A program made the position numbers and the translations under genes. A DNA stretch of 64,000 nucleotides from Actinomycetota bacterium (GTDB lineage: Bacteria; Actinomycetota; Acidimicrobiia; Acidimicrobiales; JAMCPL01), in contig JAMCPL010000014.1 of the NCBI GenBank assembly GCA_023379675.1, forward strand, positions 136,185 through 200,184, given 5' to 3'. Positions 32,866 to 42,025 of the stretch are shown piece by piece (positions within the stretch are counted from its first letter, which is position 1; each line of letters starts with the position of its first letter). The notes under the pieces were generated by a model. It worked only from the letters and a program-made list of their open reading frames with translations, did no database searches and had not been told where the DNA came from.

Positions 32866-35091
32866 ATGTTGAATGATGATTATACTGGGCAGCCTGGCGT
32901 AGATGCGCCACCCTCCAATGCCGGTAGCGGCATTTCCAGTAACGCCGGTAGCGGCAACGATGGCGGTACAGCAAGTGCGGCCGGTACGCCACCGGATGGC
33001 ATGGTCAAGCTTGACGGCTGGGCGGGCAACCATGAGCGGTTCACGAATCGTGAGCTGTCCTGGTTGGAGTTCGGCTCCAGGCTTCTTGATCTCGCAGACG
33101 ACACAACTCTGCCGGTGATGGAGCGGGCCAAGTTCCTTGCCATCTTCTCTGAAGGTCTCGATGAATTCTTCCAGGTAAGGGTGGCCGGACTCAAAGACCA
33201 GGTCGATGCCGGACTCAGATCCAGGCTGCCGGATGGCATGAGGCCTCAAGAAGTGCTCACAGCCATAAGATCCAGGGTGATGCAGCTTGTGGAACGGGAG
33301 TCCAAGATATTCCTCTCTGGAATTGTGCCGGAGCTGCAGGCGTGCGGCATCGCCTTTTCCAATTGGATAGACCTTACGGCTTCAGAACAAGAATACCTGG
33401 TTGAGGTATTCGAACGAGACATATACCCGGTACTCACACCTCTGGCGGTAGACCCTGGCCATCCTTTCCCCTATATATCCAACCTATCGCTCAATTTAAT
33501 CGTGAAGATCGAGGATCCTGTAAGCGGGCTACAAAGAGTTGCCAGAGTCAAAGTACCACCATCGCTCCCCCGCTTCATAGAGACACTTGACGGCAAGCGC
33601 TTCGTACCCCTGGAACAGGTCATCACCGCCCAGCTGGAAAGGCTCTTTCCTCATATGCGCATCGGTGAAACCTGTGCATTCAGGGTGACCCGTAACGCGG
33701 ACCTCATCGTGGCGGAAGATGAGGCGGACGACCTCCTCGTTGCTGTAGAAATGGAACTTAGAAGGCGGCGCTTCGGTAGTGCCATCAGGCTCGAGATCAC
33801 TTCGGGTATGTCGCAGGATCTGGTCGACCTGTTGCTCGCCGAACTCGATCTCACGGCTTCGGACACATACAGTACAATGGCCCCGCTGGAGCTAACCGGG
33901 CTATGGCTACTGTATGGAATTGATCGGCCCGATCTACACGTCGATGCGTGGACTCCCATGACCTCGTATCCACTTGCAGACGCCAGCAATCAATCCACGG
34001 ACCTCTTTACAGTACTGGCCAAAAGAGATGTTCTGGTACATCACCCCTATGACTCGTTTACCACTTCAGTGGAAGCGTTCCTTTCCCAGGCGGCGGCAGA
34101 CAAGGATGTACTGGCCATCAAGCAGACTCTGTATAGGACTTCCGGAGACAGCCCTATAATCAGTTCGCTAATAGACGCCGCCGAGGCGGGCAAGCAGGTT
34201 GCCGCTGTAATAGAGCTGAAAGCGAGGTTTGACGAGGAAAACAATATCAACTGGGCCCGGACGCTCGAAGAGGCAGGGGTACATGTCGTATACGGCGTTC
34301 CTGGCCTCAAGGTGCATTCCAAGATACTGCTGGTCGCTCGCCGGGAGGAAGATGGGATACGCCGCTACTGCCATATAGGAACCGGCAACTACAATCCCAA
34401 AACAGCACGATCGTATGAAGATATAGGTCTGTTCTCCAGTGATCCAGTCCTCGCCAGAGACGTAGGTGACCTGTTCAACTACCTGACCGGCTTCAGCAAG
34501 CACGTCGACTACAAAAAGCTGGTGGTTTCCCCGGTCAAGACGAGGAAGGCAATACTGGGGTGGATCAATGAGCAGGCGCAGAAAGGAGAAGATGGCCAGA
34601 TCGTCATAAAGGTCAACGGCCTCACCGATGTGGAGATAGTGGATGCCCTCTACGGCGCCGGGGCGGCAGGAGCAAAGGTGGAACTCATCGTGAGAGGTGT
34701 GTGTTCGGTGAGGCCCCGACTCCCCGGCCTCTCTGAAAGGATCACCGTAAAATCGATAGTTGGACGGTTCCTGGAACATTCCCGGATATATGCATTCGGT
34801 CAAGCCGGTTCGGACGATCGCCGGTTGCTCATCGGATCGGCTGACCTGATGGAACGCAACCTGGATCGCCGTATAGAAGCTCTTGTTCCAGTAAACGACC
34901 TGGCTGCGAGGAACCGGCTGGAAGACGTACTCGATCTATGTCTGAGAGACGATACCAACTCCTGGGAGCTGATGCCAACCGGCTCGTGGGAAAGAGTCCC
35001 TGCCGTTACGGGAACCAGTGCACAAGTGGCGCTGGAGGCACTGGCTCTGGACAGGGTACGCCGTAGAAGGGACCCGGAACTGCAGGGCTGA
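32866..35091 (+). CDS. ppk1: Polyphosphate kinase 1
   Basis: A 741-residue enzyme that reversibly polymerises the gamma-phosphate of ATP into polyphosphate. The N domain opens FTNRELSWLEFGSRLL, and EGLDEFFQVRVAGL follows. The autophosphorylated His lies in YCHIGTGNYNPKTA (about H503), with IELKARFDEENNI before it and NLDRRIEALVPV near the end. The first 45 residues are an extra Gly/Ser/Asn-rich tail with SNAGSG repeats. No Shine-Dalgarno sequence is evident; TAGGAT is 9 bases before the ATG. Polyphosphate often helps acid and metal tolerance, though that role here is inference. Confidence 0.95.
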   Translation: MLNDDYTGQPGVDAPPSNAGSGISSNAGSGNDGGTASAAGTPPDGMVKLDGWAGNHERFTNRELSWLEFGSRLLDLADDTTLPVMERAKFLAIFSEGLDEFFQVRVAGLKDQVDAGLRSRLPDGMRPQEVLTAIRSRVMQLVERESKIFLSGIVPELQACGIAFSNWIDLTASEQEYLVEVFERDIYPVLTPLAVDPGHPFPYISNLSLNLIVKIEDPVSGLQRVARVKVPPSLPRFIETLDGKRFVPLEQVITAQLERLFPHMRIGETCAFRVTRNADLIVAEDEADDLLVAVEMELRRRRFGSAIRLEITSGMSQDLVDLLLAELDLTASDTYSTMAPLELTGLWLLYGIDRPDLHVDAWTPMTSYPLADASNQSTDLFTVLAKRDVLVHHPYDSFTTSVEAFLSQAAADKDVLAIKQTLYRTSGDSPIISSLIDAAEAGKQVAAVIELKARFDEENNINWARTLEEAGVHVVYGVPGLKVHSKILLVARREEDGIRRYCHIGTGNYNPKTARSYEDIGLFSSDPVLARDVGDLFNYLTGFSKHVDYKKLVVSPVKTRKAILGWINEQAQKGEDGQIVIKVNGLTDVEIVDALYGAGAAGAKVELIVRGVCSVRPRLPGLSERITVKSIVGRFLEHSRIYAFGQAGSDDRRLLIGSADLMERNLDRRIEALVPVNDLAARNRLEDVLDLCLRDDTNSWELMPTGSWERVPAVTGTSAQVALEALALDRVRRRRDPELQG
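32917..32956. repeat. 24-bp-period direct repeat in the ppk1 5' end
   Basis: aaYgccggtagcggca at 32917-32932 and 32941-32956 (one base different), giving NAGSG repeats in the N-terminal tail of polyphosphate kinase, before the conserved domain. Confidence 0.8.
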
Positions 35092-35110
35092 CATCGGACA
35101 TCGGACATCA
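35091..35110. repeat. 7-bp repeat just after ppk1
   Basis: acatcgg occurs twice in tandem (35091-35097, 35098-35104) followed by acatca, starting at the last base of the ppk1 stop codon. Unit length is not a multiple of three, as expected outside a gene. Confidence 0.75.
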
Positions 35111-35205
35111 TGACCGGCGAAAAAGCAGTAAGCCGCTACATTCTCTCTACTGGCTGGATGCCAGCAATGGTCGCACCATGACCGGCAAAATGGCGGGCAG
35201 AAGTA

Positions 35206-35211
35206 TATAAT
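35206..35211 (+). promoter_or_regulatory. Consensus -10 TATAAT, 6 nt before GTG of the L,D-transpeptidase gene
   Basis: A perfect TATAAT, six bases, then GTG at 35218. No ribosome site precedes the GTG, so the message is probably leaderless. No clear -35 was found at 17-18 bases. Confidence 0.55.
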
Positions 35212-35217
35212 GATTTC

Positions 35218-37224
35218 GTGAAGTACTTCAGGAAGAGGGAAGCCGGGCAGGCGTCTACACCGGAGCAGCCGGAACATGTCGGCACTGGGCCGGGCTTCAT
35301 GGCGTCGCGATACGGCACCATTACTGCAGCTGCTCGAGCGGCTGATACGCAAGCAGCTCCACCGGTTACGGTGCCGGCACCCGCACCGGTCGGCTCTATG
35401 CCGCAGCCTGGTGCATCGTGGTCATACGACCCAGCCGGCAACCACACCATACCGTCCGCTGCGGCCACTATGCCGCAGCCCGTGCAGCGGCAATCATACG
35501 ATCCAGCTGGCAACCACACCCTTGGTATTGACCAGCAGTCACGATCAGAAGGAGTACTGGAAGGCCGAGGCAAGCATCATTGGGGCATGCTGGTAGGGTT
35601 CGGGACCGTAGTGCTGCTGGCCCTGCTGGGCGCCACCTTCCTGTATCTTTCCTGGCCACGAGCAAACCTTGAACCATCCTCGCAAGGACTCGTCGAGTTG
35701 AAGTCAAGCGGAGCCAGTGGTCGCGTTGTCTCGGGGCATGCGAGTTACCATGGTCATCAGGTCACCCTTGCCGATCATGGTGGGAACTTTGTGCCCCTGT
35801 CGCCGGTTCCTACTGCAACAAGACTCGATGTCACCGTAGAGTTGCGCAGGCCTTCCTGGATCGGCTGGTTAGCCGGCCATACTGCTAAGCTCACCAGGCA
35901 GGTGACCACCCCCTATGCCCGCCTATTGACATCGGTCACAACGGTTCCCCCAGGACAGGCAGTGTATGCCAGGTTCAGCAAACCGGTAAGCGAGGTGTCG
36001 GTCACGATTGCTTCCATCGATCCGGTCGAGCGCCTGAAGACGCCATCCAGCAGGGTTGAAATAGTGAACCAGGTGAAAAACGGGCAGGCAGGCATAGCTA
36101 GCGTTGCGGCCGCTCCCTACCTCTGGGAGTCGCTGCCCGCCCAGCAAGGGCGGCTCACTTACTTTGGAACTATCGGACATACTCCTATGGCTATCATCAC
36201 GCCATCTACCGCTGGTAGCGCCCTGCCGGCATCGTCTCCCGTGAAGATCACTCTCTCGGAACCGGTGGCCAACGTGTTTGGAAAGCGCACTCCATTGATC
36301 ACCCCGGTGATCAATGGAGCCATCGTTCCCAATGGAACCTGGTCGGAACCGACTCCTTACAGCCTGAAGTTCACTCCGGACGGTCCTGTCTTCTGGCCAG
36401 GCGAGCAGGTGAATATGCACCTGCCGGCCGCGGTACGCTTGTCAAGCGGCGCAGGCACGGTGTCTGGCCCTACGAGCACCGTGGAGTTGCAGGGTGCCCC
36501 GGGTTCCACCCTCCGCCTGCAACAGATCCTTGCACATCTCGGGTACCTACCATTCAACTGGACCCCCTCTGCGCCTGGTACCAGCGGCACGGGAACTGCA
36601 GCAGCTTCCGGCAGCACAAGTACGATCAGCGCTCAAGTATCCATGATGGTTTCTCCGCCGCAAGGCACCTTTACCTGGCGCTGGAACTTTCCCAGCGCCT
36701 TGACATCCCTATGGCAACCAGGATCATATACCGTGATGACCAAGGGAGCGGTGATGGCCTTCGAGCAGGTAGAAGGTTTGAATACTGTAGGGCGCGCCAA
36801 CCCGCTCCTGTGGCCGACCCTGATCCATGCGTTGCTCAGCAACGCCCACGACCCGCACCCGTATGCATGGATACAGGTATCCATGCAACTTCCCGAGAGA
36901 CTCTGGCTGTGGAGCAACGGCCAGGTGGTGCTCACCAATCTGGTCAATACCGGCATACCCCAGACCCCCACAGCGCCAGGCACCTACCCCATATACCTGC
37001 GCTTCCCATTCCACTACATGAGTGGCTATAACCCTAACGGCACCTACTACCACGACCCCGTCTACTGGATCAACTACTTCAATGGCAGTGATGCCGTCCA
37101 CGGCTTCATCAGGGCCTCCTATGGCTTCCCCCAGAGTCTCGGCTGCGTGGAGCTGCCGGTATCTGTGGCTGCCCAGGTGTATCCCCAGGTGCATATCGGT
37201 ACCCTTGTAACCGTCATCCCCTAG
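35218..37224 (+). CDS. Membrane-anchored L,D-transpeptidase (YkuD) with Ig-like domains
   Basis: A 668-residue envelope protein. A cytoplasmic Pro/Gln-rich N-terminus of about 125 residues carries a degenerate 24-residue repeat ending SYDPAGNHT. One transmembrane helix (MLVGFGTVVLLALLGATFLYLSW) follows. The extracellular part has about four beta-rich domains, including a likely bacterial Ig-like domain, and ends with a YkuD domain. The catalytic signature is HGFIRASYGFPQSLGCVELP with Cys at about 643. Such enzymes make 3-3 cross-links between diaminopimelate residues and are usual in actinobacteria. The repeats are on the cytoplasmic side, away from catalysis. Confidence 0.9.
   Translation: MKYFRKREAGQASTPEQPEHVGTGPGFMASRYGTITAAARAADTQAAPPVTVPAPAPVGSMPQPGASWSYDPAGNHTIPSAAATMPQPVQRQSYDPAGNHTLGIDQQSRSEGVLEGRGKHHWGMLVGFGTVVLLALLGATFLYLSWPRANLEPSSQGLVELKSSGASGRVVSGHASYHGHQVTLADHGGNFVPLSPVPTATRLDVTVELRRPSWIGWLAGHTAKLTRQVTTPYARLLTSVTTVPPGQAVYARFSKPVSEVSVTIASIDPVERLKTPSSRVEIVNQVKNGQAGIASVAAAPYLWESLPAQQGRLTYFGTIGHTPMAIITPSTAGSALPASSPVKITLSEPVANVFGKRTPLITPVINGAIVPNGTWSEPTPYSLKFTPDGPVFWPGEQVNMHLPAAVRLSSGAGTVSGPTSTVELQGAPGSTLRLQQILAHLGYLPFNWTPSAPGTSGTGTAAASGSTSTISAQVSMMVSPPQGTFTWRWNFPSALTSLWQPGSYTVMTKGAVMAFEQVEGLNTVGRANPLLWPTLIHALLSNAHDPHPYAWIQVSMQLPERLWLWSNGQVVLTNLVNTGIPQTPTAPGTYPIYLRFPFHYMSGYNPNGTYYHDPVYWINYFNGSDAVHGFIRASYGFPQSLGCVELPVSVAAQVYPQVHIGTLVTVIP
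35396..35540. repeat. Degenerate 72-bp tandem duplication in the L,D-transpeptidase gene
   Basis: ATGCCGCAGCC at 35398 and 35470, and TCATACGAYCCAGCYGGCAA starting at 35422 and 35494, are both 72 bases apart. They mark two copies of a 24-codon unit that have since diverged. Confidence 0.75.
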
Positions 37225-37236
37225 AGGCGGAACCAC

Positions 37237-38535
37237 TCAATCAGAAGCAAAAAGCCGTTTGGCGCGTTTATTGAGTTCCCGATGGCTTGCGTCGAGGTCA
37301 AACCCCACTGGCCTTCCGTCCTCCACCACCATACGGCCTCCAACCAATAGATGTTTCACCCGCCGGTCGGGACCCAGTACCAGGCCGGCCAAGGCATCCT
37401 GCACGTCTTCCAGGTCACCTCCCGGCCAGACGGCAATATCGGCAGGCGAGCCGACTTCCAGGGTGCCAAGCTCCGGGCGGCCGATACACTTGGCGCCGCC
37501 TACCGTAGCCATCTCCAAACCCTCTTCAGGCAAGAGGGCATTGGGCCTCCCCTCCCGCAAGCGAGCCAGATAGACAGCCTGGCGAATCTCGGGGAACAGG
37601 GCACCTGACTCGTTGGATGCCGCACCGTCCACGCCCAGCCCAACCGGTACGCCTGCGCTTCTTAGATCAACCACAGGACAGAATCCTGACGCCAACCGCC
37701 CATTGGAGGACGGGCAGTGAGACACTCCCGCTCCAGCCACACCTAGCCGTTGTATCTCTGCAGGGTTGAAGTGGATGCCATGCGCAAACCATACGTCCTG
37801 GCCCACCCAACCCAGTTCCTCCATCACTTCCAGAGGACGCCGACCGTAGCGGGCCTGGCAGTCCTGCTCCTCTGCAACAGTCTCGGCAAGATGGGTATGC
37901 AATCGTAAACCAAGGGTACGGGCGAGTGCTGCAGAGGTTTTCATGAGCTCGGGAGTGACGGAGAACGGGCTGCAGGGCGCCACCACCACCGTAGTCATGT
38001 CACCATCGTGCAAGTTGGATGCCACTGATTCAGTGGATACCAGCACCGCCTCGGTGTCCTCCACTATGTCGTCAGGGGGCAAGCCGCCATTCGATTCCCC
38101 CAGATCCATCGATCCCCTGGACAGCACCAGCCTCACTCCCACTTCCCTGGCGGCATCGGCTATTGCGTAGAACACGCTGTCATCGCCTCTGGGTACTATG
38201 TAATGGTGATCAGCCACAGTGGTTGCCCCCGAAACAGCCAACGCGCCAAGACCGGTGAGCGCCGCGGCTCGAATGTCAGCAGTATCCATCCTCGCCCATA
38301 TGGGATACAGAGCCTTGAGCCATCCGAACAGGTCGCATCCAGTGGCCCTACCCCGTGTCATCCACTGGTAGAGATGGTGATGGGTATTCACAAGTCCCGG
38401 CGTGATTATATCGCCTTCACAATGTATGATCCGGTCACCCTCGCGGGCACGTACTTCCCCCCTGCCGGCTATACGTCCATCCTCTATTACTATATCGTCT
38501 CCGGGCCAGCGAGCTCCGGCCAATATCAGGCGCAC
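37237..38535 (-). CDS. 8-oxoguanine deaminase (amidohydrolase family)
   Basis: A 432-residue zinc amidohydrolase expected to deaminate 8-oxoguanine to urate. Metal ligands are visible in NTHHHLYQ, HTHLAET, HGIHFN and the GVDGAASNE aspartate. Several stretches agree closely, from memory, with characterised 8-oxoguanine deaminases of Pseudomonas: LFGWLKALYPIWARM, TTVADHHYIVP, SRGSMDLGESNGGLPP and APCSPFSVTPE. The GTG start has AGGAGG four to five bases upstream. It diverges from the diaminopropionate ammonia-lyase gene across 231 bases and begins the purine-catabolic island. A related alternative would be an atrazine-type chlorohydrolase. Confidence 0.9.
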   Translation of the reverse strand: MRLILAGARWPGDDIVIEDGRIAGRGEVRAREGDRIIHCEGDIITPGLVNTHHHLYQWMTRGRATGCDLFGWLKALYPIWARMDTADIRAAALTGLGALAVSGATTVADHHYIVPRGDDSVFYAIADAAREVGVRLVLSRGSMDLGESNGGLPPDDIVEDTEAVLVSTESVASNLHDGDMTTVVVAPCSPFSVTPELMKTSAALARTLGLRLHTHLAETVAEEQDCQARYGRRPLEVMEELGWVGQDVWFAHGIHFNPAEIQRLGVAGAGVSHCPSSNGRLASGFCPVVDLRSAGVPVGLGVDGAASNESGALFPEIRQAVYLARLREGRPNALLPEEGLEMATVGGAKCIGRPELGTLEVGSPADIAVWPGGDLEDVQDALAGLVLGPDRRVKHLLVGGRMVVEDGRPVGFDLDASHRELNKRAKRLFASD

Positions 38536-38573
38536 TGCACCTCCTGTCCAGCTGTCATGTCCTACCGTACTGT

Positions 38574-38597
38574 CGTATTACCGTATTACCGTATTAT
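38574..38597. repeat. 8-bp intergenic tandem repeat, 3 copies
   Basis: cgtattac, cgtattac, cgtattat in tandem at 38574-38597, in the divergent promoter region between the 8-oxoguanine deaminase and ygeX-like genes. An AT-richer, length-variable array here could alter promoter spacing, but which promoter it affects is not clear. Confidence 0.85.
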
Positions 38598-38766
38598 CGT
38601 TATCCACATGCCGGCACCCGGACCGGCGCGCCAGCGGACCGGACACCACCACATGTTACAGCGTAGCTCAGGAGCCCGGCTACCAAGTCCCCATGAGCTA
38701 TCGTAAGATCTACCATCATGTACCCGGCATCCGCGCATGGATACGTGACCGCAGCAAGGAGAGGAA

Positions 38767-40011
38767 ATGAAACGATTCTGGATAAGGGAAGACACAGGCG
38801 TTGCAAAGGAAATGGCACTTCGGGAAAGCCGGCTGGTGCCGGAGGATGGACGGGAAGCGTTGAGGTTGCATCAGTGCTTGCCCGGATACGAAGTAACCCC
38901 CTTGGTGGACCTTCCCTCCATTGCCCGGTCGCTGGGTATCTCCCGGCTCATGGTAAAAGACGAGTCCAGCAGGCTCGGCCTCCCTGCTTTCAAGGTCCTC
39001 GGGGCATCGTGGGCTGTACTGCGAGCATTGGAGGAACGCTTCGGCGGCACACTGGCAAGAGAGATGTACTCTGTAGACGGCATCCGCGGCTGGATCAGAT
39101 CGCTTACATCCACGTCCGGCATACTGACCCTGGCCGCGGCAACTGACGGCAATCATGGCAGGGCAGTGGCTTATATGGCTAGAGTGCTGGGGTTCCATGC
39201 TCACATATTCGTTCCTCGCGGCACAACCGAAGCCCGCATCGCGGCCATCACCGGCGAAGGAGCTGAAGTATCTGTGGTCAACGGCACCTATTACGATGCC
39301 GTACGCCGAGCCCAGGACAGCGCCAGCAAGGACACGCTGGTTATCGCCGATACCGAAGCCAGCCCCGAAGCCGGTGCTGGTGGGTCCATGCACCTCACTC
39401 CGAAGTGGGTGGTCGAAGGCTATTCCACCATCTTCGCCGAAGTCGACGATCAGCTGGAGCGCTTAAGTGCCGACGATCCCGATGTGGTGATTGTCCAGAT
39501 GGGCGTCGGCGCTCTCGCCTCGGCCACATTGCGCCATTACAAGGGCCTGGCCATCTCGACCGGCGAACCTACTCCATCCACAGGAACGCTCAGGAGGAGG
39601 CACACCCGCGTCGTCGGAGTGGAGCCTGATGCGGCAGCATGCGTACTCGCATCGCTGCAGGCAGGCAAGCCGGTCGTCGTTCCGGGTCCTCATGAATCGA
39701 TAATGGTAGGGCTGAATTGCGACACCCCATCACCAGTAGCATGGCCATCGTTGCTGGCCGGATTGGATGCGGCAATAGCTGTAGACGACGCGGCGGCCAT
39801 CCAGGCAGTACGGCATCTCTACCGGTCGGGATTGGTATCCGGCGAGACTGGCGCCGCTGGATTGGCTGGGCTGGAGCAAATCGTCTCAATCGATGAAAAT
39901 ACCGCGCTACGAGAAGCGCTTGGTATAGGGGAAGGTACCTCAGCGCTCGTTCTGTCCACAGAAGGCGCTACCGACCCAGCCAGCTTCCAGCGGGCCATCC
40001 AGGACGGATGA
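38767..40011 (+). CDS. ygeX: 2,3-diaminopropionate ammonia-lyase (YgeX-type)
   Basis: A 414-residue fold-type II PLP enzyme that splits 2,3-diaminopropionate into pyruvate and two ammonia. The PLP lysine is K76 in LPAFKVLGASWA, matching the YgeX wording. TDGNHGRAVAYMAR, PRGTTEARI and EGYSTIFAEVDDQL follow, and the phosphate-binding QMGVGALA replaces the usual Gly-rich loop. An ideal ribosome site (AAGGAGAGGAA) precedes the ATG. In enteric bacteria ygeX belongs to the same locus as ssnA, ygeY and xdhD, all of which are represented here. A 30-residue tract (TGEPTPSTGTLRRRH) is a likely variable insert. Confidence 0.9.
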   Translation: MKRFWIREDTGVAKEMALRESRLVPEDGREALRLHQCLPGYEVTPLVDLPSIARSLGISRLMVKDESSRLGLPAFKVLGASWAVLRALEERFGGTLAREMYSVDGIRGWIRSLTSTSGILTLAAATDGNHGRAVAYMARVLGFHAHIFVPRGTTEARIAAITGEGAEVSVVNGTYYDAVRRAQDSASKDTLVIADTEASPEAGAGGSMHLTPKWVVEGYSTIFAEVDDQLERLSADDPDVVIVQMGVGALASATLRHYKGLAISTGEPTPSTGTLRRRHTRVVGVEPDAAACVLASLQAGKPVVVPGPHESIMVGLNCDTPSPVAWPSLLAGLDAAIAVDDAAAIQAVRHLYRSGLVSGETGAAGLAGLEQIVSIDENTALREALGIGEGTSALVLSTEGATDPASFQRAIQDG

Positions 40012-40342
40012 AGGACATCCGAGAAAGGCAACCTCGGCCTCTGAACAATTTGGCAGTAATTGTTGATTTGGAATGGCCGGCATGTTACATTTACTTATAC
40101 CTGAATACTTGCAGGGGCTGGAGAGGAGAGGAGGACAGGAGAGGTGGCCCTGTGAGATCAATTCAGATGACCGTGCCACTCGTAACGATGTAAACGATGT
40201 AGATATATATACTGTAGATATTGGGGAGTGCTGGTCGAAACAGGTTGTTCATCTCCCGAAAACCCGTACGTAACAGATACCATGTATAAAAGATGTGAGC
40301 CTGGCAAAGTACGAGGAAATGGGAGTAGGAGAGGAGAATGCG
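40012..40342 (+). promoter_or_regulatory. Intergenic region with promoter and a long leader before the NCS1 permease
   Basis: About 330 bases without a convincing gene. TTGATT (40063-40068), 17 bases, TACATT (40086-40091) form a near-consensus promoter. Initiation near 40098 would leave a leader of about 245 bases before the permease ATG. The leader contains a purine-rich gag/agg stretch (about 40118-40146), a 9-base tandem repeat aacgatgta (40184-40192, 40193-40201) and an AT-rich segment. A long leader before a transporter suggests RNA-level control, but I recognise no known riboswitch class. Confidence 0.45.
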
Positions 40343-41824
40343 ATGAGTGAGATAGTGGGTGATCCGGCTGGCACGGCCATAGTGGCAGATGATTCTGGCG
40401 AGGAGGAGGAGGAATACGAAGCTTTCAAGCTCGAGGAGCGCGGGATAGAGCTAATTCCTGAGGACGAGCGTCCCATGCGGCCCTCCGATCTTTTCTGGAT
40501 GTGGGCCGGGGCGACATGGAATGTAGAGTTTCTCGTCTACGGGGCACTGATCATCTCTTTTGGACTCTCGTTCTTCCAGGCGGTGGTGGCGATACTCGTC
40601 GGGAATGTCTTTTATATCCTACTTGGATTAGCCAGCATTCAGGGGCCCGAGACCGGGACTACCGCATTCGGTGTAAGCCGCGCACCCTTTGGCCGTAACG
40701 GTAACCGGGTCCCATCGCTGTTCAACTGGATTACCCAAGTGGGCTTCGAAATTGAGGGCATTGTGCTTGTTGTTCTGGTTACCGAGGCACTGTTCCAACG
40801 GGGAGGAATCACGTCAGGAACAGCGCTGAAGATCGTGTTCATCATTGTTGCCGTAATGATCCAGTTCATCATGCCCTTTCTCGGGCACGCTACCATCACC
40901 AAAGTCCTGCACTACCTGTCCTTCGTCTTCATCGTCCTCTTCGCTGTCATGGCAGTGCTCGTCCTGCCCCATGTCCACCTTTCCAGCTACCACAAGAGCG
41001 CCTCATGGTGGCTCTGGACGACCGGCGTCGTGCTGATCGTTTCCGTGGGAGGACTCGGCTGGACCGAGAATGGCAACGATTATTCCCGTTACCTGCCTCG
41101 CTCGACTCCCAAGTACAAGACCTTCTGGGCGGCCACCCTTGGACCAGCGATCCCATCAATCCTGCTCGAGCTACTGGGGGCGGCCGCTTTCATCGTTAAT
41201 TCTAAAGTCACTGCAGTAACCGGGGTTCCTTCATCATTCGCGAGCTGGTTCTTCTGGCCATTCTTGATCCTGGCTCTTCCCCAGCTCTTCGCGATCAACA
41301 CCCTAGATCTTTACTCTTCTGGAGTGACGTTGCAGGCCCTCGGGGTACCTGTCAAACGGTGGGGCGCCGTCATCATCGATACCGTGGTTGCGGGCCTGGT
41401 TACTGCTCTGGTGATCTTCAAAGGCAATTTTTACACGGATCTCGCCGGCTTCCTCGATTACATAGTGGTGTGGCTGGGTCCATGGTTCGCGATCATCTTC
41501 GTGGATTACCTGCTGCGACACGGTCAGTACGATAGGCATGCCCTGTTCAGGAAGGGAGGAGGGGTCTACTGGCGTAACGGCGGTGTGAACTGGCGGGCGC
41601 TGGTATCGCTATTCCTCGGCATGGCAGCGGCAATGATGTGGATAGATGCAGCATTTTACGTGCCAAGCTATACGGGACCACTGTCCAGTATGACCCACGG
41701 TGCAGATTTCAGCTGGCTGGTGGGTATAATCGTCGGTGGAGTGGCATACTGGATTCTCTCCTACCGCAGTGTCCGTTCCGAGGTGGTTGCCGGTGCCGAG
41801 AGCAGCAATACGGCAGGCAACTGA
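40343..41824 (+). CDS. NCS1-family nucleobase:cation symporter
   Basis: A 493-residue permease with about 12 transmembrane segments. The NCS1 signatures are PMRPSDLFWMWAGATWNVEF, QGPETGTTAFGVSRAPFGRNGNRVPS, the GGLGWTENGNDYSRYLP loop, and DYIVVWLGPWFAIIFVDY. Members carry cytosine, purines, allantoin or hydantoins with a proton or sodium ion. Location in a purine island makes a purine, urate or related ring compound the likely substrate. The ATG at 40343 has GGAGAGGAG nearby; in-frame GTG 40295 and ATG 40319 lie upstream. The N-terminus has an acidic run (EEEEE). Confidence 0.88.
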   Translation: MSEIVGDPAGTAIVADDSGEEEEEYEAFKLEERGIELIPEDERPMRPSDLFWMWAGATWNVEFLVYGALIISFGLSFFQAVVAILVGNVFYILLGLASIQGPETGTTAFGVSRAPFGRNGNRVPSLFNWITQVGFEIEGIVLVVLVTEALFQRGGITSGTALKIVFIIVAVMIQFIMPFLGHATITKVLHYLSFVFIVLFAVMAVLVLPHVHLSSYHKSASWWLWTTGVVLIVSVGGLGWTENGNDYSRYLPRSTPKYKTFWAATLGPAIPSILLELLGAAAFIVNSKVTAVTGVPSSFASWFFWPFLILALPQLFAINTLDLYSSGVTLQALGVPVKRWGAVIIDTVVAGLVTALVIFKGNFYTDLAGFLDYIVVWLGPWFAIIFVDYLLRHGQYDRHALFRKGGGVYWRNGGVNWRALVSLFLGMAAAMMWIDAAFYVPSYTGPLSSMTHGADFSWLVGIIVGGVAYWILSYRSVRSEVVAGAESSNTAGN

Positions 41825-42025
41825 TCTTGCGGCGGGACGGGCCACTAGGTGTCTGGTCATTCTGGGTGCAGCGTATGGGCATCCAGCGATATCATGGGAA
41901 GTTGATAGTTGGGACGTTTGTCTCAGTGGCTACGGAGTGAATAGCGGCGGTACAGAGTGGGCACTAGCCGGTGAAATGTCTGCCGGCCTGGATTCGGGCC
42001 GCCGGTTATCCGAACATTCCTACGG
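41825..42025. other. Convergent intergenic region
   Basis: 201 bases between the permease and the mocA-like gene. A short stem (CGGCC...GGCCG near 41990-42005) is present without a following T-run. Nothing else recognised. Confidence 0.35.

Noticed and set aside
41825-42025. Rho-independent terminator between the permease and mocA
   Set aside because: Only short stems with no following T-run were found.
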